NCBI RefSeq assembly: GCF_020215665.1
Contig: NZ_CP084061.1
Span: 5,237,001 to 5,301,000, forward strand
Length of the DNA stretch: 64,000 nucleotides
Origin: Blautia parvula
GTDB lineage: Bacteria; Bacillota; Clostridia; Lachnospirales; Lachnospiraceae
Reading direction: 5' to 3'
Shown: positions 26,706-34,327 of the stretch, piece after piece
Layout of the letters: every line of letters starts with the position of its first letter
Position numbering within the stretch: position 1 is the stretch's first letter
Program-made: the position numbers and the translations under genes
The notes under the pieces: model-generated
What the model saw: only the letters and a program-made list of their open reading frames with translations
Database searches by the model: none
What the model was told of the DNA's origin: nothing

Positions 26706-27479
26706 TCAGCTTAAAAATTTTACACCTACCATGAGCAGACCCAGAAGAGAGAGCACTACGCCGGTGACACGGTTCAGGGTTTTGGCCGGCGCCTTGTTGG
26801 CAAACAGAGCTGCGACTCTGGCACCCAGAAAAGTGAACAGGATGCAGAAGAAAAGTGCTCCCAGATCAGGCAGGGAACCGTCAATGAAGAAGTGGGAGGC
26901 AGCGCCTGTGAATGCGGTGAAAGCCATAATAAACACACTGGTGCCAACCGCAGTCTTCAGTTCGTATCCCAGTACACTTGTGAGGATGAGAAGCATCATC
27001 ATACCGCCTCCGGCGCCTATGAATCCGCAGATAAAGCCAATCACCGCGCCGCACAGAAGGGACTGGATGATCTTTGTCCTCTCGCTTTTATTTTCCAGGG
27101 CGCTTTTTTCTGTCATGACAGGACGTATGATAAATTTGATGCCCAGAAGCAGTGTCATGAAGACGGAGAAGTTTCCCATAGTGGTGCCCGGCAGCAGGGA
27201 TGCAATATAGCTTCCCACCAGGGTAAAGGCCAGGACAGAGAAGAGCATGATGACACCATGGCGTACATCCAGGTTTCCGTGTTTTTTATAGGTATAGGCA
27301 GAGACTGCCGATGCCAGTACATCAGACGCCAGGGCGATTCCCACAGCCTGATAGGGATCAAAGTGCAGGAAGGTGATCAGCATGGGAGATATTACGGCAG
27401 CAGCCGAGAGACCTGCAAGGCCTGTCCCGATTCCGGCCCCCATTCCTGCCAGCAGATAGACGATCAGTTTCAGTATCAT
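26706..27479 (-). CDS. TauE/SafE family sulfite exporter-like permease
   Basis: The 257-residue protein has about eight membrane segments with the family pattern: GAGIGTGLAGLSAAAVISPML in the first helix, VGIALASDVLASAVSAYTY, and in the second half GFICGFIGAGGGMMMLLILTSVLGY. Members export or import small organic or inorganic anions such as sulfite, sulfonates or organosulfur acids. The start codon overlaps the marR stop by 4 bases (ATGA), so the two form an operon controlled by MarR. Confidence 0.88.
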   Translation of the reverse strand: MILKLIVYLLAGMGAGIGTGLAGLSAAAVISPMLITFLHFDPYQAVGIALASDVLASAVSAYTYKKHGNLDVRHGVIMLFSVLAFTLVGSYIASLLPGTTMGNFSVFMTLLLGIKFIIRPVMTEKSALENKSERTKIIQSLLCGAVIGFICGFIGAGGGMMMLLILTSVLGYELKTAVGTSVFIMAFTAFTGAASHFFIDGSLPDLGALFFCILFTFLGARVAALFANKAPAKTLNRVTGVVLSLLGLLMVGVKFLS

Positions 27480-27913
27480 TTTTCAAGTGCCTCCTTTATA
27501 TTCTCAGTTATCTGGCGGAAAGCCAGGTTCACCTCTTTTTTTCTTTCTTCCGGTATCTTTTGTGTGATAAGAGCAAAGATTTCTTCCTGTGTTTTTCTTA
27601 AATCCGTAAGTGCAGCATTAGCTTCTTCCGTCAGCCGCAAATGTGTGATTCTCCGGTCCCTTCGGTCCACTGAGGTTGTCAGGTACTGCTTTTGGACCAG
27701 TATCTCTATGGATTTTGATACATATGATTTTGCGATTCCACGGATATTCACAATGTCTCTGGCTGTGTCAAAACCGGGATTATTACAGAGGAAGAGAAGA
27801 ATATCCGCCTCTGTTTTGGAAACGCCATAACGGGACGCGCTTTCCCCTATTTTCCTGGAATAGAGCTGATGAAAAAGCCAGCTTGTTGTCAGAGCATCGC
27901 TCAGTGCGTTCAT
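27476..27913 (-). CDS. MarR family transcriptional regulator
   Basis: The 145-residue protein shows the MarR winged helix: YGVSKTEADILLFLCNNPGF, IRGIAKSYVSKSIEILVQKQYL and the wing VDRRDRRITHLRLTEEA. AAAAGGAGG lies just upstream of the start at 27913. It is co-transcribed with tauE and its promoter contains a perfect 12-bp inverted repeat, so autoregulation is likely. The ligand is unknown. Confidence 0.9.
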   Translation of the reverse strand: MNALSDALTTSWLFHQLYSRKIGESASRYGVSKTEADILLFLCNNPGFDTARDIVNIRGIAKSYVSKSIEILVQKQYLTTSVDRRDRRITHLRLTEEANAALTDLRKTQEEIFALITQKIPEERKKEVNLAFRQITENIKEALEK

Positions 27914-27974
27914 AACATCCTCCTTTTTGATAAAGTATATTCTGCTGCGGTTTTGCGGCAGAAATGCGTAGTAG

Positions 27975-28035
27975 ATAGTTCTATATAAAACTGTTCCATA
28001 TAGAACTATTATACAGAATGAAAGAGAGATGTCAA
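27975..28035 (-). promoter_or_regulatory. marR promoter with a long palindromic operator
   Basis: On the minus strand, TTGACA (28035-28030) and TATAAT (28013-28008) are 16 bases apart. A perfect inverted repeat, ATAGTTCTATAT (27975-27986) with ATATAGAACTAT (27998-28009), begins inside the -10 box and runs over the transcription start, an ideal repressor site. Confidence 0.8.
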
Positions 28036-28047
28036 TAGTTAAATGCA

Positions 28048-28185
28048 CCACTGTACCGCCAGGTATTTTCAGGCCGAAGGCATGGAAATCCCCAGGCGGC
28101 CAGGACGATATGGAGCCGAATGCTTTATATCTGTGCATCGCGAAGCTTGTTGCTGAGTACGCAGTGAACAGTCACTGCCTGACAG
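28048..28185. repeat. Repeat-rich intergenic segment sharing 42 bp with 29410-29451
   Basis: 28048-28089 (CCACTGTACCGCCAGGT to GGCATGGAAAT) matches 29410-29451 at 39 of 42 positions. Further on, GCGAAGCTTGTTGCTGAGTACGCAGTGAACAGT resembles the element at 21914. The segment 28186-28380 shows nothing else recognisable. Confidence 0.7.
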
Positions 28186-28380
28186 ATTCAAATGCAGCGG
28201 GGCAAAAATACTGTTGCGGTTAATTTCATGATATGTTAGAATTATGAAAAGCATATTTTCTATGTAACTTTTCTGGTTTTGGATCCAATCAGGATACAAA
28301 ATATCTAAGAGCATTTCATAACAGCAGGTTTGCATCTTTGACCTGTCTTTTCGGAAAATTCGTGCTTTTCTCTCATTTTA

Positions 28381-28464
28381 GCAGGGGTTTTCTGAAGCGC
28401 TTAGAAACCTCCTGCAGTCATTCATTTATGATAATAGAAAATCAACGAAGCGTTTTTCTATTAT
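28381..28464 (+). promoter_or_regulatory. Two hairpins in front of the PD-(D/E)XK-like gene
   Basis: GCAGGGGTTT pairs with AAACCTCCTGC (28381-28415), and ATAATAGAAAA (28431-28441) pairs with TTTTCTATTAT (28454-28464). The second ends 9 bases before the AAGGAGG site of the next gene and could hide or expose it. They might also be upstream terminators. Confidence 0.4.
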
Positions 28465-28485
28465 GGAATAAGGAGGAGGTTTTAT

Positions 28486-29382
28486 ATGGAAAAACGGAGG
28501 ACACATGTGCTGCAGTGGCATCCTGCCTTTTATGCCGATATTCAGATTGAGCTGGAAGCGGAGGCAGGTCTTCTGATTTTTGAAAATGAACATCAGTTGG
28601 GGACAAAACCAAAGGAGATTGACGTGCTGATCGTAAAAAAGGAACAGGAAGTGCCTGTACGAAAAAATATCGGAAGGATCTTTCGGAAATATAATATTGT
28701 AGAATATAAGAGTCCGACAGATTATTTGAGTATAGACGATTTCTATAAAGTTTATGGCTATGCCTGTTTTTACAAGGCGGATACATCCAGGGAAGACAGT
28801 ATTAAAATTCAAGATATCACCATAACATTTGTATGTCACAGGTATCCGCGCAGTCTTATACGGCATCTGAAGGAGGAAAGGGGATATCAGATCACCAGAG
28901 TAGAGGATGGGATCTATTATATTATCGGAGATAAGATTCCCATACAGATGATTCTGACGAAAGAATTATCGGAGAAACACAATTTATGGCTGAAAAGTCT
29001 GACTGACGACCTGGAAGGGGCAGATACCGTAAGGCGTTTGATTGAGCAGTACGGAGAGCATAAAGAAAATAAACTGTATAAATCGGTGATGAATCTGATT
29101 GTCCGTGCGAATCAGGATAAATTCAAGGAGGTAAAGACAATGTGTGAAGCATTGGAAGAGTTAATGAAAGATGAGATGGATGCAAAAAAGGCAGAAGGAA
29201 AAATGGAAGGAAAAACAGAATCTGTTTTGGATCTGCTGCTTGATTTGGGAGAAGTGCCTGAAAAATTACAGGCGGAAATTATGGGGCAGAAGAACCCTGA
29301 GATTTTGAAGCAGTGGATAAAATATGCAGCCAGGGCTGAGACAGTCGAAGAGTTTGAACAGAAGATCAGGAAGATGGAATAA
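28486..29382 (+). CDS. Predicted PD-(D/E)XK nuclease-fold protein
   Basis: The 298-residue protein has an acidic N-terminal part, then KEIDVLIVKK (Asp46) and NIVEYKSPTDYLSIDDFYKVYGYA (Glu73-x-Lys75), which fit the D-x(n)-E-x-K metal site of PD-(D/E)XK nucleases. Near the C-terminus it has a short KKAEGKMEGKTE stretch like those of Rpn/transposase-related PD-(D/E)XK proteins. Lachnospiraceae genomes carry many such paralogues of unknown role. It has a strong RBS, stands alone and is flanked by repeats, which hints at mobility. No transposase ends were found. Confidence 0.65.
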   Translation: MEKRRTHVLQWHPAFYADIQIELEAEAGLLIFENEHQLGTKPKEIDVLIVKKEQEVPVRKNIGRIFRKYNIVEYKSPTDYLSIDDFYKVYGYACFYKADTSREDSIKIQDITITFVCHRYPRSLIRHLKEERGYQITRVEDGIYYIIGDKIPIQMILTKELSEKHNLWLKSLTDDLEGADTVRRLIEQYGEHKENKLYKSVMNLIVRANQDKFKEVKTMCEALEELMKDEMDAKKAEGKMEGKTESVLDLLLDLGEVPEKLQAEIMGQKNPEILKQWIKYAARAETVEEFEQKIRKME

Positions 29383-29409
29383 CAGTATGAATACGTTACT
29401 TTTCACACC

Positions 29410-29540
29410 CCACTGTCCCGCCAGGTGTTTTCAGGCCAAAGGCATGGAAATGTTACTATGCACGGTCAATATCCCGGGAGGTGTTTTCCCCAAGGGGATG
29501 CTGCGCGATGCGAAGCAAAATCCCGAGGCAGCCAGTGCGA
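29410..29540. repeat. Intergenic repeat segment before lacI-2
   Basis: 29410-29451 is the second copy of the 42-bp segment seen at 28048. It is followed by a related tract (GCACGGTC, then CCCGGGAGGTGTTTTCCCC) that looks like a degraded partial duplicate. Confidence 0.6.
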
Positions 29541-29551
29541 ACGGATATCTC

Positions 29552-29610
29552 TTGCACATTTGACTAAGGGATTATATAATAGTCATAGACATTGCGTGCC
29601 CAGGAACGCA
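29552..29610 (+). promoter_or_regulatory. lacI-2 promoter and operator
   Basis: TTGCAC (29552-29557) and TATAAT (29575-29580) are 17 bases apart. TGCGT-N8-ACGCA lies at 29593-29610, a few bases after the expected transcription start, where a bound repressor would block elongation or initiation. Confidence 0.8.
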
Positions 29611-29637
29611 CACAGGGGCGCGTCAGAAGGAGACAGT

Positions 29638-30678
29638 ATGGGAGTGACAATACGGCAGATCGCAGAGGCGGCTGGAGTCTCACGGGGAACTGTGGACCGG
29701 GCCCTCAATAATCGGGGCAGAATTAAGCCGGAAGTGGCTGATCGGATCAGACAAATTGCGGAGGAGATGGGATATAAGCCCAACCAGCTTGGACGTGCCC
29801 TCTCTATGAGTAAAAATAACATTAAGATAGGGGTGATCCTCCAGGCAGCAGAGACCCCCTTTATGCAGTGCGTCCTGGAGGGGATTGAACGTGCAAAGGA
29901 CGAGGTGGACAGCCTGGGCGGGACGGTCCTTCTCTGTAAAATCCCTCACATAAGCGGCAGAGACACCATAGACGCCATGGAGCACATGAGAAGTGAAGGT
30001 GTGAGCGCCATCGCCATGGTTCCCATTGAGGAGGAGGAGATAAAGGCGCATATCAATCTTTTTGTGGAGGAGTACCATATACCCATTGTGACTTTTAACT
30101 CCGATATGGAGGATACGAAGCGTCTCTGTTTTGTCGGCCAGAATGCCTTTCAGTGCGGACGCGCGGCGGCAGGCCTGATGGGGGAACTGGTGGGAGGCTG
30201 CGGAAAGGTGGCTGTTATTTCAGGATACAGTTCCAATCCGTCTCTGAGTAACCGTGTTCTCGGCTTCGGTTCGGAGCTGAAGGCAAAATACCCGGAGATT
30301 GAACTGGTGGGACCGGAATACTGTTTTGAGGATAATCATCTGGCAGGACAGGCTACAGAGAAGATTCTGAAAGAAAATCCTGATCTGAAAGGTATTTACA
30401 TGACATCCCACGGTGAGGAAGGTGTATGCAGAATGCTGGCAAAATACGGCAGGGCAGGCACCGTTAAAATGATAGCCAATGATTTTATGGGTAAAAACTA
30501 TGAGTTGATGCGGGAAGGAAGTATCCATTTTCTGATCGGACAGGATGCACAGATACAGGGATATGAACCGGTAATGATCTTGTTTCGCCTTCTCTTTAAC
30601 GGGGAACAGCCCAAGGGAGAGCTGCAGTACACGGAGATATTTATCCGAAATGAATATACCATACCGGAGAATCTGTAA
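29638..30678 (+). CDS. LacI family regulator, inositol cluster (copy 2)
   Basis: The 346-residue protein has a LacI helix-turn-helix (TIRQIAEAAGVSRGTVDRAL) and a Peripla_BP_4-type sensor domain (GVILQAAETPFMQCVLEGIERA, MVPIEEEEI, TFNSDMEDTKRLCFVG). It parallels the protein at 9889 along the whole length. The start at 29638 was chosen for the AAGGAGA site. It lies upstream of iolG-2/iolE-2, whose promoter has two sites like its own operator, so it most likely represses these and itself until an inositol-derived ligand binds. Confidence 0.88.
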   Translation: MGVTIRQIAEAAGVSRGTVDRALNNRGRIKPEVADRIRQIAEEMGYKPNQLGRALSMSKNNIKIGVILQAAETPFMQCVLEGIERAKDEVDSLGGTVLLCKIPHISGRDTIDAMEHMRSEGVSAIAMVPIEEEEIKAHINLFVEEYHIPIVTFNSDMEDTKRLCFVGQNAFQCGRAAAGLMGELVGGCGKVAVISGYSSNPSLSNRVLGFGSELKAKYPEIELVGPEYCFEDNHLAGQATEKILKENPDLKGIYMTSHGEEGVCRMLAKYGRAGTVKMIANDFMGKNYELMREGSIHFLIGQDAQIQGYEPVMILFRLLFNGEQPKGELQYTEIFIRNEYTIPENL

Positions 30679-30684
30679 AATACA

Positions 30685-30817
30685 GTAACTATTCAGTAGG
30701 TCTGCGCATTTACTGCGCTGACCGTGCAAAAGAGTAGTGGCGGCAGGTATTCGTCCCATCGCGAAGCGATTTTTAATGGGCGAATACCCGTAACGATTCA
30801 GCTGGCTGAATAGTTAC
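30685..30817. repeat. MITE-like element A (133 bp)
   Basis: It begins GTAACTATTCAG and ends CTGAATAGTTAC, a perfect 12-bp terminal inverted repeat. Inside are the imperfect palindrome GGTCTGCGCA-N5-TGCGCTGACC and a second hairpin built on GGTATTCG/CGAATACC around CGCGAAGCG. The whole unit is almost identical to element C at 35583 in opposite orientation. Confidence 0.85.
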
Positions 30818-30824
30818 AAATACA

Positions 30825-30958
30825 GTAACTATTCAGTAGGTCTGCGCATTTACTGCGCTGACCGTAAGAAAACGTTTAGCAGCCAAGCAAAAATTCCATC
30901 GCCAAAGGCGATTTTGCATGGATTTTTGCCTGTAACTGTGAGGGCACTGAACAGTTAC
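30825..30958. repeat. MITE-like element B (134 bp)
   Basis: It begins GTAACTATTCAG and ends CTGAACAGTTAC. The left 45 bases are identical to element A, but the inner right half has a different hairpin (CCATCGCCAAAGGCGAT centre, AAAATTCCAT/ATGGATTTTT arms). Elements A and B are seven bases apart, head to tail. Confidence 0.82.
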
Positions 30959-30990
30959 AAAATACAGCAGATTTTCACAGAAATGCCCGG

Positions 30991-31042
30991 CCTGCCGGGA
31001 CAGCGTCACTACACATAGGATGCTGCCCCGGCAGGTTTTTTT
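30991..31042 (+). terminator. Terminator after lacI-2 and the repeat pair
   Basis: CCTGCCGG (30991-30998) pairs with CCGGCAGG (31028-31035), with an inner ACAGC/TGCTG extension, followed by T7. It ends transcription coming from lacI-2. Confidence 0.8.
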
Positions 31043-31090
31043 GGTAAAAATGAATAGAAATGTTATGGTAAAATTGTACAAAATTCAGGG

Positions 31091-31151
31091 TTGCGTTTTC
31101 GGGCACGCAATGATATTATAACATTATCAGATATGCGTGTTCGGGCACACA
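31091..31151 (+). promoter_or_regulatory. iolG-2/iolE-2 promoter with two operators
   Basis: TTGCGT (31091-31096) and TATTAT (31114-31119) are 17 bases apart. The palindrome TTGCGT-N8-ACGCAA (31091-31110) covers the -35 box, and TGCGT-N8-ACACA (31134-31151) lies past the start site. The centres are 42 bp apart, four helical turns, suited to cooperative or looped binding by a LacI protein. Confidence 0.8.
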
Positions 31152-31208
31152 TCAAAAGACACACGCAGAACCATAAAATCATAAAAATGAGTAAAAGGAG
31201 ATCAGAAA

Positions 31209-32219
31209 ATGGTAAAAGTAGGTATTATCGGAGCAGGCAGAATCGGAAGAGTACATATCACAAGTATCAGCACAAGAGTGAAGGACGCAGTGATCAAAAC
31301 AGTTGCAGATCCGTTCTTAAATGATGAGACAGCAGCATGGGCAAAGAGCATGGGTGTGGAGCATACAACAAAAGATTACAAGGAGATCATCAACGATCCG
31401 GAAATCAACGCGGTATTGATCTGCTCATCCACAGACACACATTCTCCCATCTCTCTGGAAGCGATCAAAGCAGGAAAGCATGTTTTCTGTGAAAAACCGA
31501 TTGACCATGATGTAGATAAGATCAAAGAAGTTATCGAAGCACTGGAAGGAACTGACATTAAATACCAGGTAGGATTCAACAGAAGATTTGATCACAACTT
31601 TGAGGCAGTGCAGCAGGCAGTTGCAGCAGGCAAAGTCGGCAAACCGGAGATCATTAAGATCACCTCCCGCGACCCGGAACCGCCAAGCATTGACTATGTG
31701 AAAGTTTCCGGCGGTATGTTCCTGGATATGACGATCCATGATTTCGATATGGTACGTTTCCTGGCTGGCTGTGATGCCACAGAGGTTTATGTACAGGGCG
31801 CTAACCTGGTTGATCCGGCTATCGGTGAGGCAGGTGACGTGGATACAGCAGTTATCACCTTACAGATGGAAAACGGCGCGATCGCAGTGATCGACAACTG
31901 CAGAAAAGCTGTTTACGGTTATGACCAGAGAGCTGAAGTATTCGGTTCTGAGGGAATGGTAGCAGTCAGCAATGACAGCCAGTCCTCCGCAGTTATCAGC
32001 AACGCAGACGGTGTGACAGGTGAAAAACCCATGTTCTTCTTCCTGGAGAGATATATGGATGCATACGGAAAAGAGATCGCAGCGTTCATCGACGCAATCG
32101 AAAATGACAAGGAGACTCCTCTGAACGTTATGGATGGCCTGAAACCCGTACTTATGGGCCTGGCTGCAAAGAAATCCTGCGAGGAACACAGACCGGTTAA
32201 AATTTCTGAAATCATGTAA
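31209..32219 (+). CDS. iolG: Inositol 2-dehydrogenase IolG (copy 2)
   Basis: The 336-residue Gfo/Idh/MocA protein has the NAD-binding GIIGAGRIGRVHITSI, the catalytic Lys in FCEKPIDHD and the substrate motif GGMFLDMTIHDFDMVRFL. Overall it resembles classic myo-inositol 2-dehydrogenase more closely than the copy at 20809. It oxidises inositol to 2-keto-inositol, the substrate of IolE encoded 17 bases downstream. AAAGGAGA precedes the start. It is controlled by the two TGCGT-N8-ACGCA-type sites upstream. Confidence 0.9.
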   Translation: MVKVGIIGAGRIGRVHITSISTRVKDAVIKTVADPFLNDETAAWAKSMGVEHTTKDYKEIINDPEINAVLICSSTDTHSPISLEAIKAGKHVFCEKPIDHDVDKIKEVIEALEGTDIKYQVGFNRRFDHNFEAVQQAVAAGKVGKPEIIKITSRDPEPPSIDYVKVSGGMFLDMTIHDFDMVRFLAGCDATEVYVQGANLVDPAIGEAGDVDTAVITLQMENGAIAVIDNCRKAVYGYDQRAEVFGSEGMVAVSNDSQSSAVISNADGVTGEKPMFFFLERYMDAYGKEIAAFIDAIENDKETPLNVMDGLKPVLMGLAAKKSCEEHRPVKISEIM

Positions 32220-32236
32220 GGAAAGGCAGACAGACT

Positions 32237-33136
32237 ATGTTTAATAAAGATAAAGTAAAATTAGGAATCGCACCCATTGCATGGACCAATGATGACCTTC
32301 CGGACCTGGGAAAAGAGAATACCTTTGAGCAGTGCGTCAGCGAGATGGCACTGGCAGGCTTCACAGGTTCTGAGGTTGGAAATAAATACCCCAAAGACCC
32401 GGAAGTGCTGAGAGAAGCCCTGGAGCTTCGCGGCATGGAGATCTGCAATCAGTGGTTCTCCTCCTTTCTGATCACAAAGCCCTTTGAAGAGGTGGAGAAG
32501 GAGTTCCGCGCACAGCTTGCGTTCTTAAAGGCAATGGGCGCCAAGATCATCGGCGCATCCGAGCAGAGCCACAGCGTACAGGGCATGCAGGACACCCCCA
32601 TTTTCGGCCACAAATACGTGATGAATGATCAGGAGTGGGAGACCTTCTGTACAGGTATGAACAGACTGGGTAAGATCGCGAAGGAAGAGTACGGGATCAG
32701 CCTGACCTTCCATCACCACATGGGAACCGTGGTGCAGAACCCGGACGAGGTGGAGAGAATGATGGAAAATACAGACCCGGAATATGTGAGCCTGTTATTT
32801 GATACCGGCCATTTCACCTACTGCGGCGCAGACCCTCTTGAGATGGTAAAGAAGTACGTGGGCAGGATCAAACACGTACATTTAAAGGATATCCGTCCGG
32901 AAGTGGTGGAGAAGGTAAAGAAAGAGAATTTAAGTTTTCTGGAAGGCGTGCGCCTGGGCGCGTTCACAGTACCGGGAGACGGTTGCATAGACTTTGAGCC
33001 AATCTTCCAGGTGCTGGAAGAGGCAGGATATGAAGGATATATGCTGGTAGAGGCAGAGCAGGACCCTGCAAAAGCCAATCCGCTTAAGTATGCCATCAAG
33101 GCAAGAAAATTCATTGCTGAGAAGACAGGCTTATAA
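32237..33136 (+). CDS. iolE: Inosose dehydratase IolE, copy 2
   Basis: The 299-residue protein is identical to the product of the gene at 25632 apart from D5 in place of E5; the two genes differ at about 20 of 900 bases, nearly all silent. It shows the same inosose dehydratase features (TFHHHMGTVV, DTGHF, HVHLKD). It is the second gene of the iolG-iolE operon, 17 bases after iolG, and ends at a bidirectional terminator. Flanking DNA outside the reading frames is not similar, so only the gene is conserved. Confidence 0.93.
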   Translation: MFNKDKVKLGIAPIAWTNDDLPDLGKENTFEQCVSEMALAGFTGSEVGNKYPKDPEVLREALELRGMEICNQWFSSFLITKPFEEVEKEFRAQLAFLKAMGAKIIGASEQSHSVQGMQDTPIFGHKYVMNDQEWETFCTGMNRLGKIAKEEYGISLTFHHHMGTVVQNPDEVERMMENTDPEYVSLLFDTGHFTYCGADPLEMVKKYVGRIKHVHLKDIRPEVVEKVKKENLSFLEGVRLGAFTVPGDGCIDFEPIFQVLEEAGYEGYMLVEAEQDPAKANPLKYAIKARKFIAEKTGL

Positions 33137-33210
33137 AATTGTTACCTCTATGGTATGTCAGCAGAGAAAATACAAAGCGTGTTCTCTGCTGCAGATAATT
33201 GAAAATATTG

Positions 33211-33262
33211 AAAACAGCCGAAGGTACCGGTTCCGGATGGAGCCTGTGCCTTCGGCTGTTTT
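33211..33262. terminator. Bidirectional terminator between iolE-2 and deoR
   Basis: Perfect 14-bp inverted repeat AAAACAGCCGAAGG/CCTTCGGCTGTTTT (33211-33224 and 33249-33262) with A-rich and T-rich flanks serving both convergent genes. Confidence 0.85.
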
Positions 33263-33283
33263 GTATAAAAAAACGCATTGCTT

Positions 33284-34045
33284 TTATGCCAGGTGGACAG
33301 AGATGTCGTATTCCCGGCAGTAATCCTCATATTCCTCCGCCAGCGGCCGGTCTGTGATAATATGCTGCACTTCGTTCAGACGGCAGTAAGTCATAAGTGC
33401 AAACTTGCCGAATTTGGTGTGGTCTGAGAGCAGGCAGCGTGTCTGGCTGTTCTGAATGACCGCTTTTTTAACCGCATACTCTTCCGCGGAGGCATTTGTC
33501 AGGCCGTTTTCAATGGTCACGCCTGTGGAGGCCATGAACGCTTTGGTTATATTGAAGGTCCGCAGATATCCCGGAATCTCACTTCCTACAAAGGAGAGGG
33601 TGTCCCTGTTCAGGATTCCCGGCAGGGAAATAACCTGGAGATTGGGATAGGGGACTGCGCGGATATAAATCTGCAGGCTGTTTGTTATGATCGTGCAGTT
33701 TAAATGGGACAGGGAATCCACCATATTGAGGCAGGTAGTTCCCGTATCAATATAGATCACATCCCCGTTCTCCACAAAGGAGGCAGCTTTTTTTGATATG
33801 GCATCTTTTTCTGCGCTCAGCACAGTATGGCGCTGTTCATAGGGCAGCAGACGTGTATCTGAGGCCTGCTGCGTGCTGACCACGCCGCCGTATACCTTTT
33901 CTACAGTACCCTTTTTCACAAGGTCATCAATATCCCTTCGGATCGTGTTTTTAGATACATTAAATTTTTCGCACAGGGTATCCAGGGACACGGATTTTTC
34001 CTGTTCAATGAAAGTCTCTATTAAATCAATTCGTTTTGTACGCAT
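33284..34045 (-). CDS. DeoR family transcriptional regulator
   Basis: The 253-residue protein has the DeoR/GlpR N-terminal helix-turn-helix (VSLDTLCEKFNVSKNTIRRDIDDL) and the C-terminal sugar-phosphate sensor (DVIYIDTGTTCLNM, TIITNSLQI, FMASTGVTIENGLTN). The start at 34045 has AAAGGATA upstream; the frame is open further without an RBS. It is divergent from the OFA-type transporter and is the candidate regulator of that gene and of iolJ. By analogy with IolR of Bacillus the ligand could be the phosphorylated inositol intermediate made by IolC. Confidence 0.88.
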   Translation of the reverse strand: MRTKRIDLIETFIEQEKSVSLDTLCEKFNVSKNTIRRDIDDLVKKGTVEKVYGGVVSTQQASDTRLLPYEQRHTVLSAEKDAISKKAASFVENGDVIYIDTGTTCLNMVDSLSHLNCTIITNSLQIYIRAVPYPNLQVISLPGILNRDTLSFVGSEIPGYLRTFNITKAFMASTGVTIENGLTNASAEEYAVKKAVIQNSQTRCLLSDHTKFGKFALMTYCRLNEVQHIITDRPLAEEYEDYCREYDISVHLA

Positions 34046-34069
34046 AAAAATATCCTTTCCCGGAAGTCT

Positions 34070-34107
34070 GTAACCATTCAGACAAGCTGACCTGTCTGAG
34101 CGGTTAC
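34070..34107. repeat. Minimal GTAACCATTCAG/CTGAGCGGTTAC element
   Basis: A 38-base unit with 12-bp imperfect ends matching the terminal repeats of the MITE-like elements and little inside. It may be a deletion derivative of the family. Confidence 0.55.
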
Positions 34108-34180
34108 GGAGGTCTGGCATCGCGCGGCACAGGGCCTGCAGTAAGCGGTTTCCAATATGTTTTGGTATAAGTATAGTATA

Positions 34181-34266
34181 TTTTGGGTAAATTGTGAAGG
34201 GCTTAATGAAATAAATACAAAAAATCATCAAAAACTATTGACTAAGTACCCAAAAGGTGATACTTT
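34181..34266 (+). promoter_or_regulatory. Promoter of the first OFA transporter with inverted TTTTGGGTA sites
   Basis: TTGACT (34238-34243) and TACTTT (34261-34266) are 17 bases apart. TACCCAAAA (34247-34255) lies in the spacer and its complement TTTTGGGTA at 34181-34189, 66 bp between starts. These are candidate DeoR sites controlling both divergent genes. Confidence 0.6.
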
Positions 34267-34327
34267 AAATGCAAAGAGATAACCAATATATAACAAAGAG
34301 TTTATCAAAAGAGGAAGGAAAGCTATC

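Noticed and set aside
26892-27830. 312-codon plus-strand frame opposite tauE and marR
   Set aside because: tauE and marR have clear family motifs, RBS and ATGA overlap; this frame has none.
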